DNA of 64,000 bases from an uncultured Sphingomonadaceae bacterium (GCA_947493325.1 CANLQI010000001.1:1813375-1877374), one strand, 5' to 3'; shown: positions 25,276-34,534, numbered from the stretch's first letter. Numbers and translations are program-made. The notes: generated by a model not told the origin, from the sequence alone.

Positions 25276-26502
25276 ATGGCCACTGAAACCGCGACAAAAT
25301 TCGCAACTGATACTGATGAACTGAAACTCGACGCGCCTTCACCCGTGCCCGCGGTCAAGCCAGAAAAAGCTGCCGGTCTGGTGCCTGTTACCGAAGAGCA
25401 GAAAAGCAAGCTGGATGAGAAAGTCGACAGCTATATCGAGGATCTGGTCGCGCAGGATGTGAACAGCCCCGAATTTGGCAAGCGCGTTGACCAGCTCACC
25501 AATATGGGCCGCAAGGAAATTCAGGATGCGGCGGGCCAGTCCAACCGTTTCCTCGACCGCCCGGTGCGGGCGATGGATGAGAACAATGAGGTGGGTCAGG
25601 ACCTGGCCGAACTGCGCCGCACGGTGGAAGACCTTGATCCTTCCAAGAAAGGCAATCTGCTCGCCCCGCGCAAGCTGTTCGGCATTATTCCGTTTGGGAA
25701 TAAACTGCGCGGTTATTTTGACGGTTATAAAAGCGCGCAAAGCCATATCTCGACGATCCTTGCCCGGCTGGCGGGCGGCAAGGACGAACTGCTGATGGAC
25801 AATGCCGCGATTGATGTCGAGCGGCAGAATCTGTGGAGCGCCATGGGGCGGCTCGAACAGATGATCCATGTATCGAAAACGCTCGACAAACGGTTGGAGG
25901 AGAAAGCCGCCGATCTCGATAGCACGGACCCCGCCAAAGCAAAGGCTCTGCGCGAAACTGCGCTGTTCTATGTACGTCAGCGCACGCAGGACCTGCTTAC
26001 GCAAATGGCCGTGACGGTGCAGGGCTATCTTGCGCTCGATCTGGTCAAGAAAAACAATGTCGAGCTGGTCAAGGGTGTGGACCGCGCCAGCACCACCACC
26101 GTGGGCGCACTGCGCACTGCAGTGACCGTGGCGCAGGCGCTGGTGGGGCAGAAGCTGGTGCTCGATCAGATTACCGCGCTCAACACCACCACCGCGAACA
26201 TTATCGATGGCACCGGTACCATGCTGAAAGAGCAGACTGGGAAAATCCACGAACAGGCCGCGTCTTCGACCATCCCGCTCGAAACATTGCAGCGCGCGTT
26301 CCAGAATATCTATGACACCATGGACAATATTGACGAGTTCAAACTGAAAGCGCTCGACAGCATGAAAACCACGGTCGACACGCTGTCGGACGAAGTCGAA
26401 AAGTCCAAAGGCTATATCGCCCGCGCGGAAGGCGCAGAGCAGGCCAAGCTGGATGCGAAGAGTGAAGAGAAATCAATCCTGACATCGCTGGCAGAGGAAT
26501 AG
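25276..26502 (+). CDS. TelA-family toxic anion resistance protein
   Basis: The 408-residue soluble helical protein matches the TelA/KlaA family (PF05816): an early GKRVDQLTNMGRKEIQDAA segment, NKLRGYFDGYKSAQSHIS near residue 150, LDRQNL-like DVERQNLWSAMGRLEQMI near 185, and VDRASTTTVGALRTAVTVA near 275. The family is tied to tellurite and other toxic-anion or membrane-stress tolerance; the mechanism is unsettled. A 92-base gap leads to a membrane protein on the same strand, resembling the xpaC-yaaN pairing of Bacillus. Confidence 0.88.
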   Translation: MATETATKFATDTDELKLDAPSPVPAVKPEKAAGLVPVTEEQKSKLDEKVDSYIEDLVAQDVNSPEFGKRVDQLTNMGRKEIQDAAGQSNRFLDRPVRAMDENNEVGQDLAELRRTVEDLDPSKKGNLLAPRKLFGIIPFGNKLRGYFDGYKSAQSHISTILARLAGGKDELLMDNAAIDVERQNLWSAMGRLEQMIHVSKTLDKRLEEKAADLDSTDPAKAKALRETALFYVRQRTQDLLTQMAVTVQGYLALDLVKKNNVELVKGVDRASTTTVGALRTAVTVAQALVGQKLVLDQITALNTTTANIIDGTGTMLKEQTGKIHEQAASSTIPLETLQRAFQNIYDTMDNIDEFKLKALDSMKTTVDTLSDEVEKSKGYIARAEGAEQAKLDAKSEEKSILTSLAEE

Positions 26503-26594
26503 AGGCCGCAGAGCCATAATAGACAAATATTACCCGTTAGTCGGCCCCCGCCCGCGCAGGGGCTACGAATGTAAAACCACCCCCGGGCAGGGGC

Positions 26595-27329
26595 ATGGAG
26601 AATGAACACGTGAATACGGCAAATCAGTCCGACCAGATCATGTATGAGGCAAAGCAGGCGCTGAACCGGCAGGTGCAGGACCGGTCCATCGGCATGAAAT
26701 CCCGCGCGCTGAAACGCAATCATTTCTGGAAAAAGCTGGGCCGCATGGCCATTGCCACCGGGGCCATACTCGTGGGTGCGGGCATCATCGGCACAATCAT
26801 CAATGGCCTGGGCTTTGCCGGTGTGATGGCAACCGGACTGGCGGTTGCCGCCGCGCTGTTTGTCTTTGGCAACTATCCGAAAATGAAAGTGCCGCGCGCC
26901 GAAAATCTATCACGCGAAAATCTGGATGTGCTGGCGGGCAAGACCGAAATCTGGCTGGAAGCGCAGCGCCCCGCGCTCCCCGCACCTGCGGCCAAGCTGG
27001 TCGACGGCATTGGCGTGCAGCTCGACGCGCTCGCGCCGCAGCTACAGCGGCTCGACGAACGCGAACCCGCCGCGATGGAGGTGCGCAAGCTTGTGGGTGA
27101 GCATCTGCCCGAGCTGATTACCGGTTTTCAGCGTATTCCCCCACATTTGCAGAAAGAAGAACGCAATGGCCGCACCCCCGAAGAGCAATTGATCGGCGGG
27201 CTGAAAACCATTGAGCATGAAATCGACAGCATGACCCGCAAAATCGCCAACGGCGAACTCGACCAGCTCGCGGTCCGCGAACGCTATCTGGAGCTGAAAT
27301 ATCACGGCACAGAGGATAAGGCGGGATAA
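26595..27329 (+). CDS. XpaC-like membrane-associated partner of TelA
   Basis: The 244-residue protein has one strong hydrophobic region (about 50-95, two helices: AIATGAILVGAGIIGTII and GVMATGLAVAAALFVFG) and a long soluble helical tail. The end, GLKTIEHEIDSMTRKIANGE, resembles the C-terminal part of XpaC-type proteins that accompany TelA proteins. The assignment rests on this and the neighbour. The start may be ATG 26595 or the GTG at 26610, which has GGAG closer to ideal spacing. Confidence 0.6.
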   Translation: MENEHVNTANQSDQIMYEAKQALNRQVQDRSIGMKSRALKRNHFWKKLGRMAIATGAILVGAGIIGTIINGLGFAGVMATGLAVAAALFVFGNYPKMKVPRAENLSRENLDVLAGKTEIWLEAQRPALPAPAAKLVDGIGVQLDALAPQLQRLDEREPAAMEVRKLVGEHLPELITGFQRIPPHLQKEERNGRTPEEQLIGGLKTIEHEIDSMTRKIANGELDQLAVRERYLELKYHGTEDKAG

Positions 27330-27767
27330 TCAGGCGCTGACGGCCTCAAGCTGCGCCATAAATCTGTTCTTGTCAGGCAGAATATCGGCGAGGCTGTAAC
27401 TGTCGAGCCGCTTCAGGAAATCGGAAAGAGCCGCCGATAACGCGCCCTGCAAACCGCATGCGCCCGCCACCGGGCATGTATTTTCCGACGCATCGAAACA
27501 TTCCACAAAGCCATCCAAGCTTTCCATTGTGCGCACCACTTTGCCGACATTAATGTCGCGTGGTGCGTGCGCCAGCGTCAGGCCGCCACCGCGCCCGCGT
27601 TTGGCATTGACCAGACCCATCTGCGCCAGCCCGCCTGTCACTTTCACTAGATGGTTGCGCGAAATGCCGTAATGCGCCGCGATTTCATCAATCGAAAGCT
27701 GCTCCCCGCGTGCAGCAAGCAGCATCAGCATGCGTAAAGCATAATCAGTGTGAAGATTTAATCGCAT
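27330..27767 (-). CDS. nsrR: Rrf2-family regulator, NsrR-like nitric oxide sensor
   Basis: The 145-residue winged-helix regulator begins MRLNLHTDYALRMLMLLAA, typical of Rrf2 proteins, with recognition helix ISRNHLVKVTGGLAQMG at about 35-51. Three cysteines in ECFDASENTCPVAGACG (about 89-105) match the Fe-S ligands of NsrR. Loss of the cluster on NO exposure lifts repression. The gene is divergent from a truncated globin operon, with two NsrR-like palindromes between them, so it likely controls both sides. Confidence 0.85.
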   Translation of the reverse strand: MRLNLHTDYALRMLMLLAARGEQLSIDEIAAHYGISRNHLVKVTGGLAQMGLVNAKRGRGGGLTLAHAPRDINVGKVVRTMESLDGFVECFDASENTCPVAGACGLQGALSAALSDFLKRLDSYSLADILPDKNRFMAQLEAVSA

Positions 27768-27769
27768 AA

Positions 27770-27792
27770 AAGATATATATCAGATAAATCTT
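27770..27792. promoter_or_regulatory. NsrR-like operator 1
   Basis: AAGATATATATCAGATAAATCTT is an 11-1-11 imperfect palindrome; 9 of 11 positions pair. It fits the known NsrR half-site pattern AAGATGYATTT. It lies 3 bases upstream of the regulator's start codon, suited to autorepression. Confidence 0.7.
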
Positions 27793-27811
27793 TAATTGAC
27801 AGCATTTCTTA

Positions 27812-27834
27812 AACATATATATAAAATACATCTT
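27812..27834. promoter_or_regulatory. NsrR-like operator 2
   Basis: The half AAATACATCTT matches the NsrR half-site almost exactly; the other half (AACATATATAT) pairs at 8 of 11 positions. It lies 26 bases upstream of the globin start and would block that promoter. Confidence 0.65.
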
Positions 27835-27859
27835 TTAATAATGAGTCACTCGATTTCCC

Positions 27860-28354
27860 ATGGAAAAACCCAAAGAAAAGAACATTGTTACGCCTTCACA
27901 GGATGTGAAAGACCATGCCGCCAAAGCGCGCCTGCAAAAGCGACAGGCCGCTGAAGCGATCGGTATCGATGCCGACTTTATTTCCCGCCTTGTGGAGACT
28001 TTCTATGCCGCGATCCAGCGGGACGAAATGCTGGGGCCTATATTTGCGCGCAAAGTCAATGACTGGCCGCACCATCTTGCCCGCATGAAGAGTTTCTGGG
28101 CGTCCGTATTGCACAATAGCGGCACGTTTTCAGGCAATCCGATGGTCAAGCACCTCGCCATTCCGGGACTGGACCAGGCGCATTTTGCACACTGGCTGGA
28201 CCTGTTTCGCGAAACACTTGCGGACATAGACGCCTCCCCCGAAGCCGCGGAACATGTCCATGAACGCGCCCGCATGATCGCCAACAGCCTGATGAACGGC
28301 ATCGCTATTCAGCGTGACGGATTAACCGGCGCGCGCAGTGTAAAGGAGTTTTGA
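27860..28354 (+). CDS. group III truncated hemoglobin
   Basis: The 164-residue heme protein shows the group III pattern: ADFISRLVETFYAAIQRDEM, LGPIFARKVNDWPHHLARMKSFWASVLHNSGTF broken by the usual WPHHL...FW block, then NPMVKHLAIPGLDQAHFAHWLDLF with the proximal His region near residue 100-110, and ANSLMNGI at the end. Members bind NO and O2 and are found in nitrosative stress regulons. An N-terminal ~30-residue charged extension is longer than usual. It starts the NO-type operon opposite nsrR. Confidence 0.9.
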   Translation: MEKPKEKNIVTPSQDVKDHAAKARLQKRQAAEAIGIDADFISRLVETFYAAIQRDEMLGPIFARKVNDWPHHLARMKSFWASVLHNSGTFSGNPMVKHLAIPGLDQAHFAHWLDLFRETLADIDASPEAAEHVHERARMIANSLMNGIAIQRDGLTGARSVKEF

Positions 28355-28355
28355 T

Positions 28356-28784
28356 ATGTTACAGGAACTCGACATCCACGGCCTGACCGAAAGCGAGTAT
28401 GATTTTTCACCAGATAATTTGGCACATGAGACCGAATTTCATTCTGAACACAGTCGGTTCGAATACCCACCCTGGATATGGGGTCTTATGTTTGCCGCCT
28501 ATGCTGTGTTTTTCGCGGCTATTGCAATGGCCACGGGTCATGATGGCAAGACGGTTTTCATGATTGCGATTAGCATTGCCTATACCGTCATGTATTTCGG
28601 GACTGCCGCAGTGCTTGTGAATATCAAAAAACAGCCTGAAGATAAAAAATCATTCCCGCCGCAGGTCATCGAAACGTGGACGGGGCCGCTTTCCGTGAAT
28701 TCTGCCGCTATCCAGATATTGACTGTGCCCGCCATGCTTGCTCTATTCGGGGTCAGCATTGCGATAATTTGCGGAGCACGATGA
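28356..28784 (+). CDS. small membrane protein in the nitric-oxide operon
   Basis: This 142-residue protein has a hydrophilic N-terminus (about 45 residues) and three hydrophobic segments (WIWGLMFAAYAVFFAAIAMA, MIAISIAYTVMYFGTAAVLV, LTVPAMLALFGVSIAIIC). It starts one base after the globin stop and ends one base before the YeaR-like gene, so it is surely co-transcribed. I do not recognise a family. By context it may act in NO or nitrite handling at the membrane. Confidence 0.75.
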   Translation: MLQELDIHGLTESEYDFSPDNLAHETEFHSEHSRFEYPPWIWGLMFAAYAVFFAAIAMATGHDGKTVFMIAISIAYTVMYFGTAAVLVNIKKQPEDKKSFPPQVIETWTGPLSVNSAAIQILTVPAMLALFGVSIAIICGAR

Positions 28785-28785
28785 T

Positions 28786-29088
28786 ATGTCCCTTTTTCAC
28801 GACACCGGCCAGCCGCTGCCCGACAACGCCCATTGCTATCGCAAGATCGGGCCATTTGCCCGGCATCTTATCCCCGCACCATTGCTTTCCAGTCACAGTC
28901 TGAAGCATGATTGCTGGGCGATACTGACAGTGCGCAGCGGCGATATCGGCTTTGTCTGGGAAGATGGCACAGCGCCGCGTGCGCTTACAAAAGGGGACGC
29001 GATTGTCATCCCGCCCAGCGTGCCACATCACCTGGAAGTTGACAAAGATGTGGAAATCGAAATCGCATTTTATAACCGGAAAGCGTGA
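28786..29088 (+). CDS. DUF1971 / YeaR-like cupin protein
   Basis: The 100-residue protein is a small beta-barrel: IGPFARHLIPAPLLSSHSLK, WAILTVRSGDIGFVWEDG, and KGDAIVIPPSVPHHLEV with two His, then EIEIAFYN. It matches the DUF1971 family, which includes E. coli YeaR; yeaR is known to be under NsrR and nitrate control. That agrees with the NsrR-like sites upstream. The exact activity is unknown. Confidence 0.8.
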   Translation: MSLFHDTGQPLPDNAHCYRKIGPFARHLIPAPLLSSHSLKHDCWAILTVRSGDIGFVWEDGTAPRALTKGDAIVIPPSVPHHLEVDKDVEIEIAFYNRKA

Positions 29089-29122
29089 GCGGGCCTGAAT
29101 GGGTCTGACACCAGCAAAAAGG

Positions 29123-29277
29123 TCGTCACCCCAGCGCAGGTTGGAGTCCAGATAGGCTCTCAATTGATAGACAGCACTGCGCATGATCCAGCGTATTTGG
29201 CTATGGCAATTCTGTATCCGAAATCTCCCCGCCACCATTTAGCTCAGCTGGATTCCCGCCTTCGCGGGAATGACGGT
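29123..29277. repeat. dispersed inverted-repeat element, copy 4
   Basis: It opens cgtcaccccagcgcagg and closes gattcccgccttcgcgggaa followed by tgacggtg. It lies between convergent genes (YeaR-like and S9 peptidase). Confidence 0.65.
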
Positions 29278-29303
29278 GGGGGTGGATAAAGATATGCGGA
29301 TGA

Positions 29304-29330
29304 GGCGAGAGCATAGTCGCTCTCGCCTTT
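29304..29330 (+). terminator. rho-independent-type terminator
   Basis: GGCGAGAGC and GCTCTCGCC form a 9-bp stem with loop atagtc, followed by TTT. The T-run is on the plus strand, so it would end the globin/YeaR operon. The T-tract is short, so efficiency is uncertain. Confidence 0.65.
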
Positions 29331-29363
29331 ACATCTCGATACCGGGACTATTCGATACGGGAA

Positions 29364-31439
29364 CTATTCCGCCTCTTTCGTTTTTGTCCCTACAAAGCCT
29401 TCGGGCAGGTCAAACCGCGCAGGCGGTATTTCGCCGCCAGGGCCTTTGAGATAATGGTCCATCCAGCGCATCATGCGGATATTATAGTCATATTGCGCCG
29501 CGGCCTTGCGGTTGCCGTGCCCTTCGCCGGGATAAAGCACGAGACGCACCGGCGTATCAGGCTGGCGCACCTTGATCGTGCGATAGAGTTCGTAGCTCTG
29601 GCTCGGCGCGACGCGGGTATCCTCTGCACCGTGCAGGATCAGGATCGGCGTTTTCGCTTTGTCGACATGATAGATCGGGCTGACTTCGAGCATCCCCTGC
29701 CAATCTTCCCATGGCCATTTGCGTGAGTGAACCAGGAACATCTCATTGGGAATATCCGTCGTGCCGAATTTGGAAATCTGGTTGGAAATGCCGACAAACA
29801 TGACCGAAGCCGCGAAATGTTCGCTCAGCGCCGTTGCGCCCCATGCCGAGGCATAGCCGCCATAGGAACCACCGGTAATGCCGACCTTGTCCTTGTCGGT
29901 CAGACCCGCAGCCGCCAGCGGTTCAATAGCATCGACAAGATCGTTGAATTCCTTGCCCGCATAGTCATTCTGATGCTGTTTGGAAAAGGCCGTACCATAG
30001 GCGGTTGAGCCGCGGTAATTGGGCAGGAACACCGTGTAACCCTTGCCCGCTGCGACTTGGCCGGGGCCGCCATAATTGGTGTTCCAGCCATTGGATTCAT
30101 GCGCTTCGGGGCCGCCATGCACATCGAAAATCGTGGGCGCACCGCCTGAGGGCGCACCGCCGACCGGCTCGATCACAATACCTTCGACTTCCTGCCCATC
30201 ACGTGCCGTGTAGCGGATGGTGCGCTGCGTTCCCATGCTGATGTCTTTCAGCCACGGGTTATGGTCCGACCAGCGCGTGAACCTGTTGCCATTCAGTACA
30301 AACAGCTCGCGCGGATGCTGCGGCGCGTCGGCAATCGCCGCGAGTTTGCCGCCATTCGCGTCAATTGAGCGCAGGATCAGCGCGCCGGGATCAATCGTAT
30401 CGCGCAGATCGCCGCCTCGATCATACATGCGCAGCTCACTTTGTGCGCCAACATGCATCACCACTGCCAGCCGTCCATCGCCCATCCATTCGGTATCCAC
30501 GGCGGCATTGGCCTGCCCTTCGGTCACCGCACGGAAAGCGCCGCTTGCGGCATCGACCAGATACAGCGTGGTTGCCGCCGGATCATGTTGATCCACACCG
30601 GCAATCATCGACAGGGTGTTGCCGCTGCTGTCAATCTCGAAGTCACCGACCTTGCCGCCGGTCTCGACTAGCGCCTTGCGCGCGCCGCTCGCTGCATCAA
30701 CAATATGAATACGCGTTTTCATCAGCTCGTCATCGACATGTACGGTCGGCGCCGCGGCAATTGCCAGCCAGCGCCCGTCAGGTGACACACGCATCGCGGT
30801 CATATCGCCCTCAACCTTTATCTCACGCGGTTCGACATCATTATCTGCCGCAGTCGCAGATGTATTCACGCTGGCCGCGAACAGCCGGGTAAACTTCTGC
30901 TCTTCTTCATAGACAACCGCGTTGAAACCGGCCTTGCTTTCTTTCTCGCGCGCCTTGTCGGTCGCGGCGCTGGCCATCATGTAAACTGTGCGGGAGTCTG
31001 GAGCCCAGGCGTAGCCGGTGACATTGCTGTCCTTGATCCCGGCCAGTTTCTTGTGACCGCCGCCATCAACCGGTATTGCGTAGAGCGCCGTTTTCGCATC
31101 ATCACCGTCTGCTTTCCACAGAAAGCTTATCATCCGGCCATCGGGCGAATATTCCAGTGCCCTAACATTCATATCATCGGGCAGAAACGCACGCGCGCTA
31201 CCCGGACCAGTGGTGACGTGCAGTGTACGCTCGGCCGTGCCGTTTTCCTCTCCTTTTGTGATATCGGGCATCTGTGACACCGCAACCGCGACGCTGCGTC
31301 CATCAGGGGAAACGGCAACATCGGCCACCTGCTTGACTTTCAGGATGTCTTCCGGTGTCATCGGCCGGGCCAGCGCAGGCGTCGCTATAACGAGTGCAGA
31401 CAGGGCCGTGATGGCCGCAAAAGTGGCGTGGTGTTTCAT
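29364..31439 (-). CDS. S9 family peptidase (prolyl oligopeptidase / acylaminoacyl-peptidase type)
   Basis: The 691-residue secreted protein has a signal peptide ending ATPALA, an N-terminal beta-propeller (about 25-420) and a C-terminal alpha/beta hydrolase domain. The nucleophile Ser is in GITGGSYGGYASAW near residue 525, the Asp in HGAEDTRVAPSQS near 610 and the His in PGEGHGNRKA near 645. It would cleave short peptides in the periplasm. It stands alone. Its promoter is in 31440-31676, shared with the divergent YqiJ gene. Confidence 0.92.
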   Translation of the reverse strand: MKHHATFAAITALSALVIATPALARPMTPEDILKVKQVADVAVSPDGRSVAVAVSQMPDITKGEENGTAERTLHVTTGPGSARAFLPDDMNVRALEYSPDGRMISFLWKADGDDAKTALYAIPVDGGGHKKLAGIKDSNVTGYAWAPDSRTVYMMASAATDKAREKESKAGFNAVVYEEEQKFTRLFAASVNTSATAADNDVEPREIKVEGDMTAMRVSPDGRWLAIAAAPTVHVDDELMKTRIHIVDAASGARKALVETGGKVGDFEIDSSGNTLSMIAGVDQHDPAATTLYLVDAASGAFRAVTEGQANAAVDTEWMGDGRLAVVMHVGAQSELRMYDRGGDLRDTIDPGALILRSIDANGGKLAAIADAPQHPRELFVLNGNRFTRWSDHNPWLKDISMGTQRTIRYTARDGQEVEGIVIEPVGGAPSGGAPTIFDVHGGPEAHESNGWNTNYGGPGQVAAGKGYTVFLPNYRGSTAYGTAFSKQHQNDYAGKEFNDLVDAIEPLAAAGLTDKDKVGITGGSYGGYASAWGATALSEHFAASVMFVGISNQISKFGTTDIPNEMFLVHSRKWPWEDWQGMLEVSPIYHVDKAKTPILILHGAEDTRVAPSQSYELYRTIKVRQPDTPVRLVLYPGEGHGNRKAAAQYDYNIRMMRWMDHYLKGPGGEIPPARFDLPEGFVGTKTKEAE

Positions 31440-31529
31440 ATGGATACTCCCCTATTGAATTTCAGCATCGCCCTTTGCAGGGCACAGCGAATCATGTGGT
31501 TATATTATAATATAGTGCCGCCTGATACA

Positions 31530-31549
31530 GGCGTTATGCTGGTAACGCC
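31530..31549. promoter_or_regulatory. inverted repeat ggcgtta/taacgcc in a divergent promoter region
   Basis: Seven-base arms flank tgctgg between the S9 peptidase and YqiJ genes. It could be an operator or a chance repeat; no family signature is recognised. An AT-rich tatattataatata block lies just to its left. Confidence 0.35.
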
Positions 31550-31676
31550 GCTTGAGGAAAATCGTTCCGATTTCACCGAAAATCGGTGTCCCATATCTTG
31601 AAAACACCCCCTATTCATCCCATATTAATATTAACGATAGGCGACATAAGCGCCACGATTGGAAAGGGTTAGGGAC

Positions 31677-32324
31677 ATGTTTGACTTCTGGCTGCTCGAT
31701 GAAAACCTGATTTTCATCGGCGCGTTGCTGGTGATGCTCGCACTCGGCATATTGCAGGCCATGGGTCTGGGGGAATTCAGCCCGGATCTGGACGTTGATC
31801 TCGATATGGATGTTGACGCCGATATTGATGCAGGCGGGGCGGCTGATGGCTTGCTCGCCATGCTGGGCCTTGGCCGTATGCCGCTAATGATGCTGTTGGT
31901 ATTATTCCTTGCGCTGTTCGGCACCATTGGGCTTGCGGGGCAGCAGATTATCGAAAGCATGACGGGCAGCGTATTGAGCGCCTGGCTGGCGGCACCGCTC
32001 GCTCTGGTCGCGGCATTGCCGCTGACGGGATTATTATCGCGGCCATTGTCGCGTATCATTCCGCAGGATGAAACGACTGCGGTTGGTATCGGCACACTGG
32101 TAGGACGCTTTGCCGTGATCCAGACAGGACGCGCACAGACCGGCTCCCCTGCCCGCGCCAAAGTGACCGATGTGCATGGCCATCACCATTATATAATGGT
32201 CGAGCCTGACAACGCCGGGCAGATACTGAATGAAGGTGAGGAAGTGCTCCTTACCGCCCGTGAAGGACGCAAGTTCCGGGCTATCTCACGCGGCAATGCC
32301 AATGTGCCGCAGCTGAGTGATTAA
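31677..32324 (+). CDS. YqiJ-like inner-membrane protein
   Basis: The 215-residue protein has hydrophobic helices near residues 13-32, 70-88 and 105-130, separated by a striking run alternating Asp and hydrophobic residues (LDVDLDMDVDADIDAG, about 38-53). The C-terminus forms an OB-fold-like NfeD/YqiJ domain (VGIGTLVGRFAVIQTGRAQ). YqiJ proteins pair with YqiK flotillins, as here with the next gene. I chose ATG 31677 with AGGG upstream. Confidence 0.8.
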   Translation: MFDFWLLDENLIFIGALLVMLALGILQAMGLGEFSPDLDVDLDMDVDADIDAGGAADGLLAMLGLGRMPLMMLLVLFLALFGTIGLAGQQIIESMTGSVLSAWLAAPLALVAALPLTGLLSRPLSRIIPQDETTAVGIGTLVGRFAVIQTGRAQTGSPARAKVTDVHGHHHYIMVEPDNAGQILNEGEEVLLTAREGRKFRAISRGNANVPQLSD

Positions 32325-32538
32325 AAAGTGGTTGAAACGGGCGATTGACGACGCCCGCCAATATTGCCGCACCGGTTGATCTGACCGAAGCGGCAACCAG
32401 AACCGGTCACGCGATTTAAGAGTCGCATGGCCACCGAAAATTGTTAGTTTACCCACAACCGCCTGTCGCGGCACCGATTCCCTTGGCCAAATTCCACGGA
32501 AAATCGCGCACGAACAGGCCATAATGAAAGAGAGAAAT

Positions 32539-34359
32539 ATGCTTGAGAATATATCATCGCTGGCGATTTACGCGGCTGTCCCCATTATAGTTATCGTCAT
32601 ACTGGCGATTATCGTCACCCGGCTCTACCGCCGCGCGTCCAAGGAAATTGCCTTTGTCCGCACCGGTTGGGGCGGTGAGAAAGTCGTGATGAATGGCGGC
32701 GCACTGGTGCTGCCCGTGCTGCACGAAACCATGCCGGTCAATATGAACACAGTACGATTGGCTGTGGAACGCAAGAATGCCGACGCGCTGATCACACTCG
32801 ACCGTCTGCGGATTGATGTGAAAGCCGAATTTTACGTCCGCGTGCGCCCCGACAGCGAAGCGCTCGCCATGGCGGCACAGACGCTCGGCCTGCGCACCAT
32901 GCAGCCCGAGGCGCTGAAAGATCTGGTCGAAGGTAAATTCGTCGATGCGCTGCGCTCCGTCGCTGCCGGTATGACAATGAACGAGCTGCACGAACAGCGT
33001 GCAGATTTCGTGCAAAAAGTGCAGCAGGTATCTTCTGCCGATCTCGCCATGAATGGTCTGGAACTGGAGTCTGTATCGCTGACCGGCCTTGACCAGACCA
33101 GCATTGAGCATTTCAACGCCAACAACGCGTTTGACGCCGAGGGCCTGACCAAGCTGACCGAGCAGATCGAATTGCGCAAGAAAGCGCGCAACGACATCGA
33201 GCAGGATACCCGCGTGCAGATGGAAACGAAAAACCTGGAGGCCGATCAAAAGTCTTTCGAGATCAGCCGTGACAATGAGTTTGCGCGCCTGGAGCAGGAA
33301 CGCGAAGTCGAGGTTCGCCGCGCTGCCCAATCGTCCGAAGTCGCCAGCCAGCAGGCTATCCGAAACCGCGAGGCAGAAGAAGCGCGGATCGAGGCGAAGA
33401 AGCAGATTGACTCGCGCCAGATTGAAGCCGACCGCACCGTTAAAGAGGCGGAAATCTCGCAGCAACAGGCCATCGAGATAGCGCGTCAGGAACAGCAGAT
33501 TGCGATTCAGAACAAATCGCGTGAGGAAAGCCAGGCGAAAGCAGAGGCCGATGAAGCCCGCGCCACTGCCGTTGCCGCAGAAGAGCAGGTGACGACCTCA
33601 CGGGAGACTGAGATCGCCGATCGTACCAAGCGGATCGAGCTGATCGAGGCATCGAAAGAGGCGGAACGCGAAGCCATCTCTGTGAAGGTCGAGGCCGAAG
33701 CCGAGAAAGAAGCCTCATCCAACCGCGCCGAGGCCCGCCGCCTTGAAGCACAGGGCGATGCCGAGGCCGAAAAACTCCGCGCCGAAGCCGCACGTGTCCG
33801 CTTTGAAGTGGATGCCGCAGGTCAGAAAGCGGTCAATGAAGCCGCAAACATTCTGTCATCCGACCAGATATCGCTGCAAACCAAACTGGCGTTGCTGAAT
33901 GTCCTGCCCGAAGTGGTCAAGGAAGCCGCGAAACCGATGGAGGCGATTGACTCGATCAAGATCGTACAGGTCGATGGCATCACGCAAAATGGCGGCGGTT
34001 CCGGCGGCGGATCGGGAAACAGCGGCGGTAATGGAGGCGGTTCGGGCAATCTTGCCAGCGACGCCGTGGCTGCGGCGCTTTCCTACCGCGCGCAGGCCCC
34101 CGTTATCGACGGATTGATGAAAGAGCTGGGGCTGGATGGCCAGTCGCTCGACACTCTGGTCGCCGGTGCGACAATTAACAGCGGTGATAACAGCGCCAAG
34201 GATGCGCCGAAGGCAGAGCCCAAGCCATCGCCTGCACAGGCCAAGCCGGTCGCGGCTAAGCCCCAGATCAAGCAGTCCTCTACCCCGCAGAAAAAAGCTG
34301 CGCCAAAATCGGACGGGCAGGCCACGAAACCGCATGGTAGCGACAAAGGCAACGGCTAA
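32539..34359 (+). CDS. flotillin-like protein YqiK
   Basis: The 606-residue protein has one N-terminal membrane helix (AVPIIVIVILAIIVTRLY), an SPFH domain (about 35-210; RIDVKAEFYVRVRPDSEAL, ALRSVAAGMTMNELHEQR), a long Glu/Arg/Ala-rich coiled coil (about 220-470) and a flexible tail with a Gly/Ser-rich linker (GGGSGGGSGN) and a Lys/Pro-rich end. It would form membrane microdomain scaffolds. ATG 32539 has GAGAG at good spacing; an ATG 15 bases upstream is possible. Confidence 0.9.
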   Translation: MLENISSLAIYAAVPIIVIVILAIIVTRLYRRASKEIAFVRTGWGGEKVVMNGGALVLPVLHETMPVNMNTVRLAVERKNADALITLDRLRIDVKAEFYVRVRPDSEALAMAAQTLGLRTMQPEALKDLVEGKFVDALRSVAAGMTMNELHEQRADFVQKVQQVSSADLAMNGLELESVSLTGLDQTSIEHFNANNAFDAEGLTKLTEQIELRKKARNDIEQDTRVQMETKNLEADQKSFEISRDNEFARLEQEREVEVRRAAQSSEVASQQAIRNREAEEARIEAKKQIDSRQIEADRTVKEAEISQQQAIEIARQEQQIAIQNKSREESQAKAEADEARATAVAAEEQVTTSRETEIADRTKRIELIEASKEAEREAISVKVEAEAEKEASSNRAEARRLEAQGDAEAEKLRAEAARVRFEVDAAGQKAVNEAANILSSDQISLQTKLALLNVLPEVVKEAAKPMEAIDSIKIVQVDGITQNGGGSGGGSGNSGGNGGGSGNLASDAVAAALSYRAQAPVIDGLMKELGLDGQSLDTLVAGATINSGDNSAKDAPKAEPKPSPAQAKPVAAKPQIKQSSTPQKKAAPKSDGQATKPHGSDKGNG

Positions 34360-34368
34360 ACTCTAAAC

Positions 34369-34459
34369 CGTCATTCCGGCGAAAGCCGGAATCTCCTCGC
34401 CTTTCCCGTGACATTCATATTAACGGCAAAGGAGACCCCGGCTTGCGCCGGGGTGACGT
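34369..34459. repeat. dispersed inverted-repeat element, copy 5
   Basis: It opens cgtcattccggcgaaagccg and closes accccggcttgcgccggggt then gacg. It lies 10 bases after the YqiK stop, between tandem genes, and might act as a transcript end. Confidence 0.75.
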
Positions 34460-34534
34460 GTTTTAGATAGTTTAGGCCTTTTGCGCTCTTTGCATTTAGG
34501 GGTATACTGGCCTCGCACAACTCACGAGGACACC

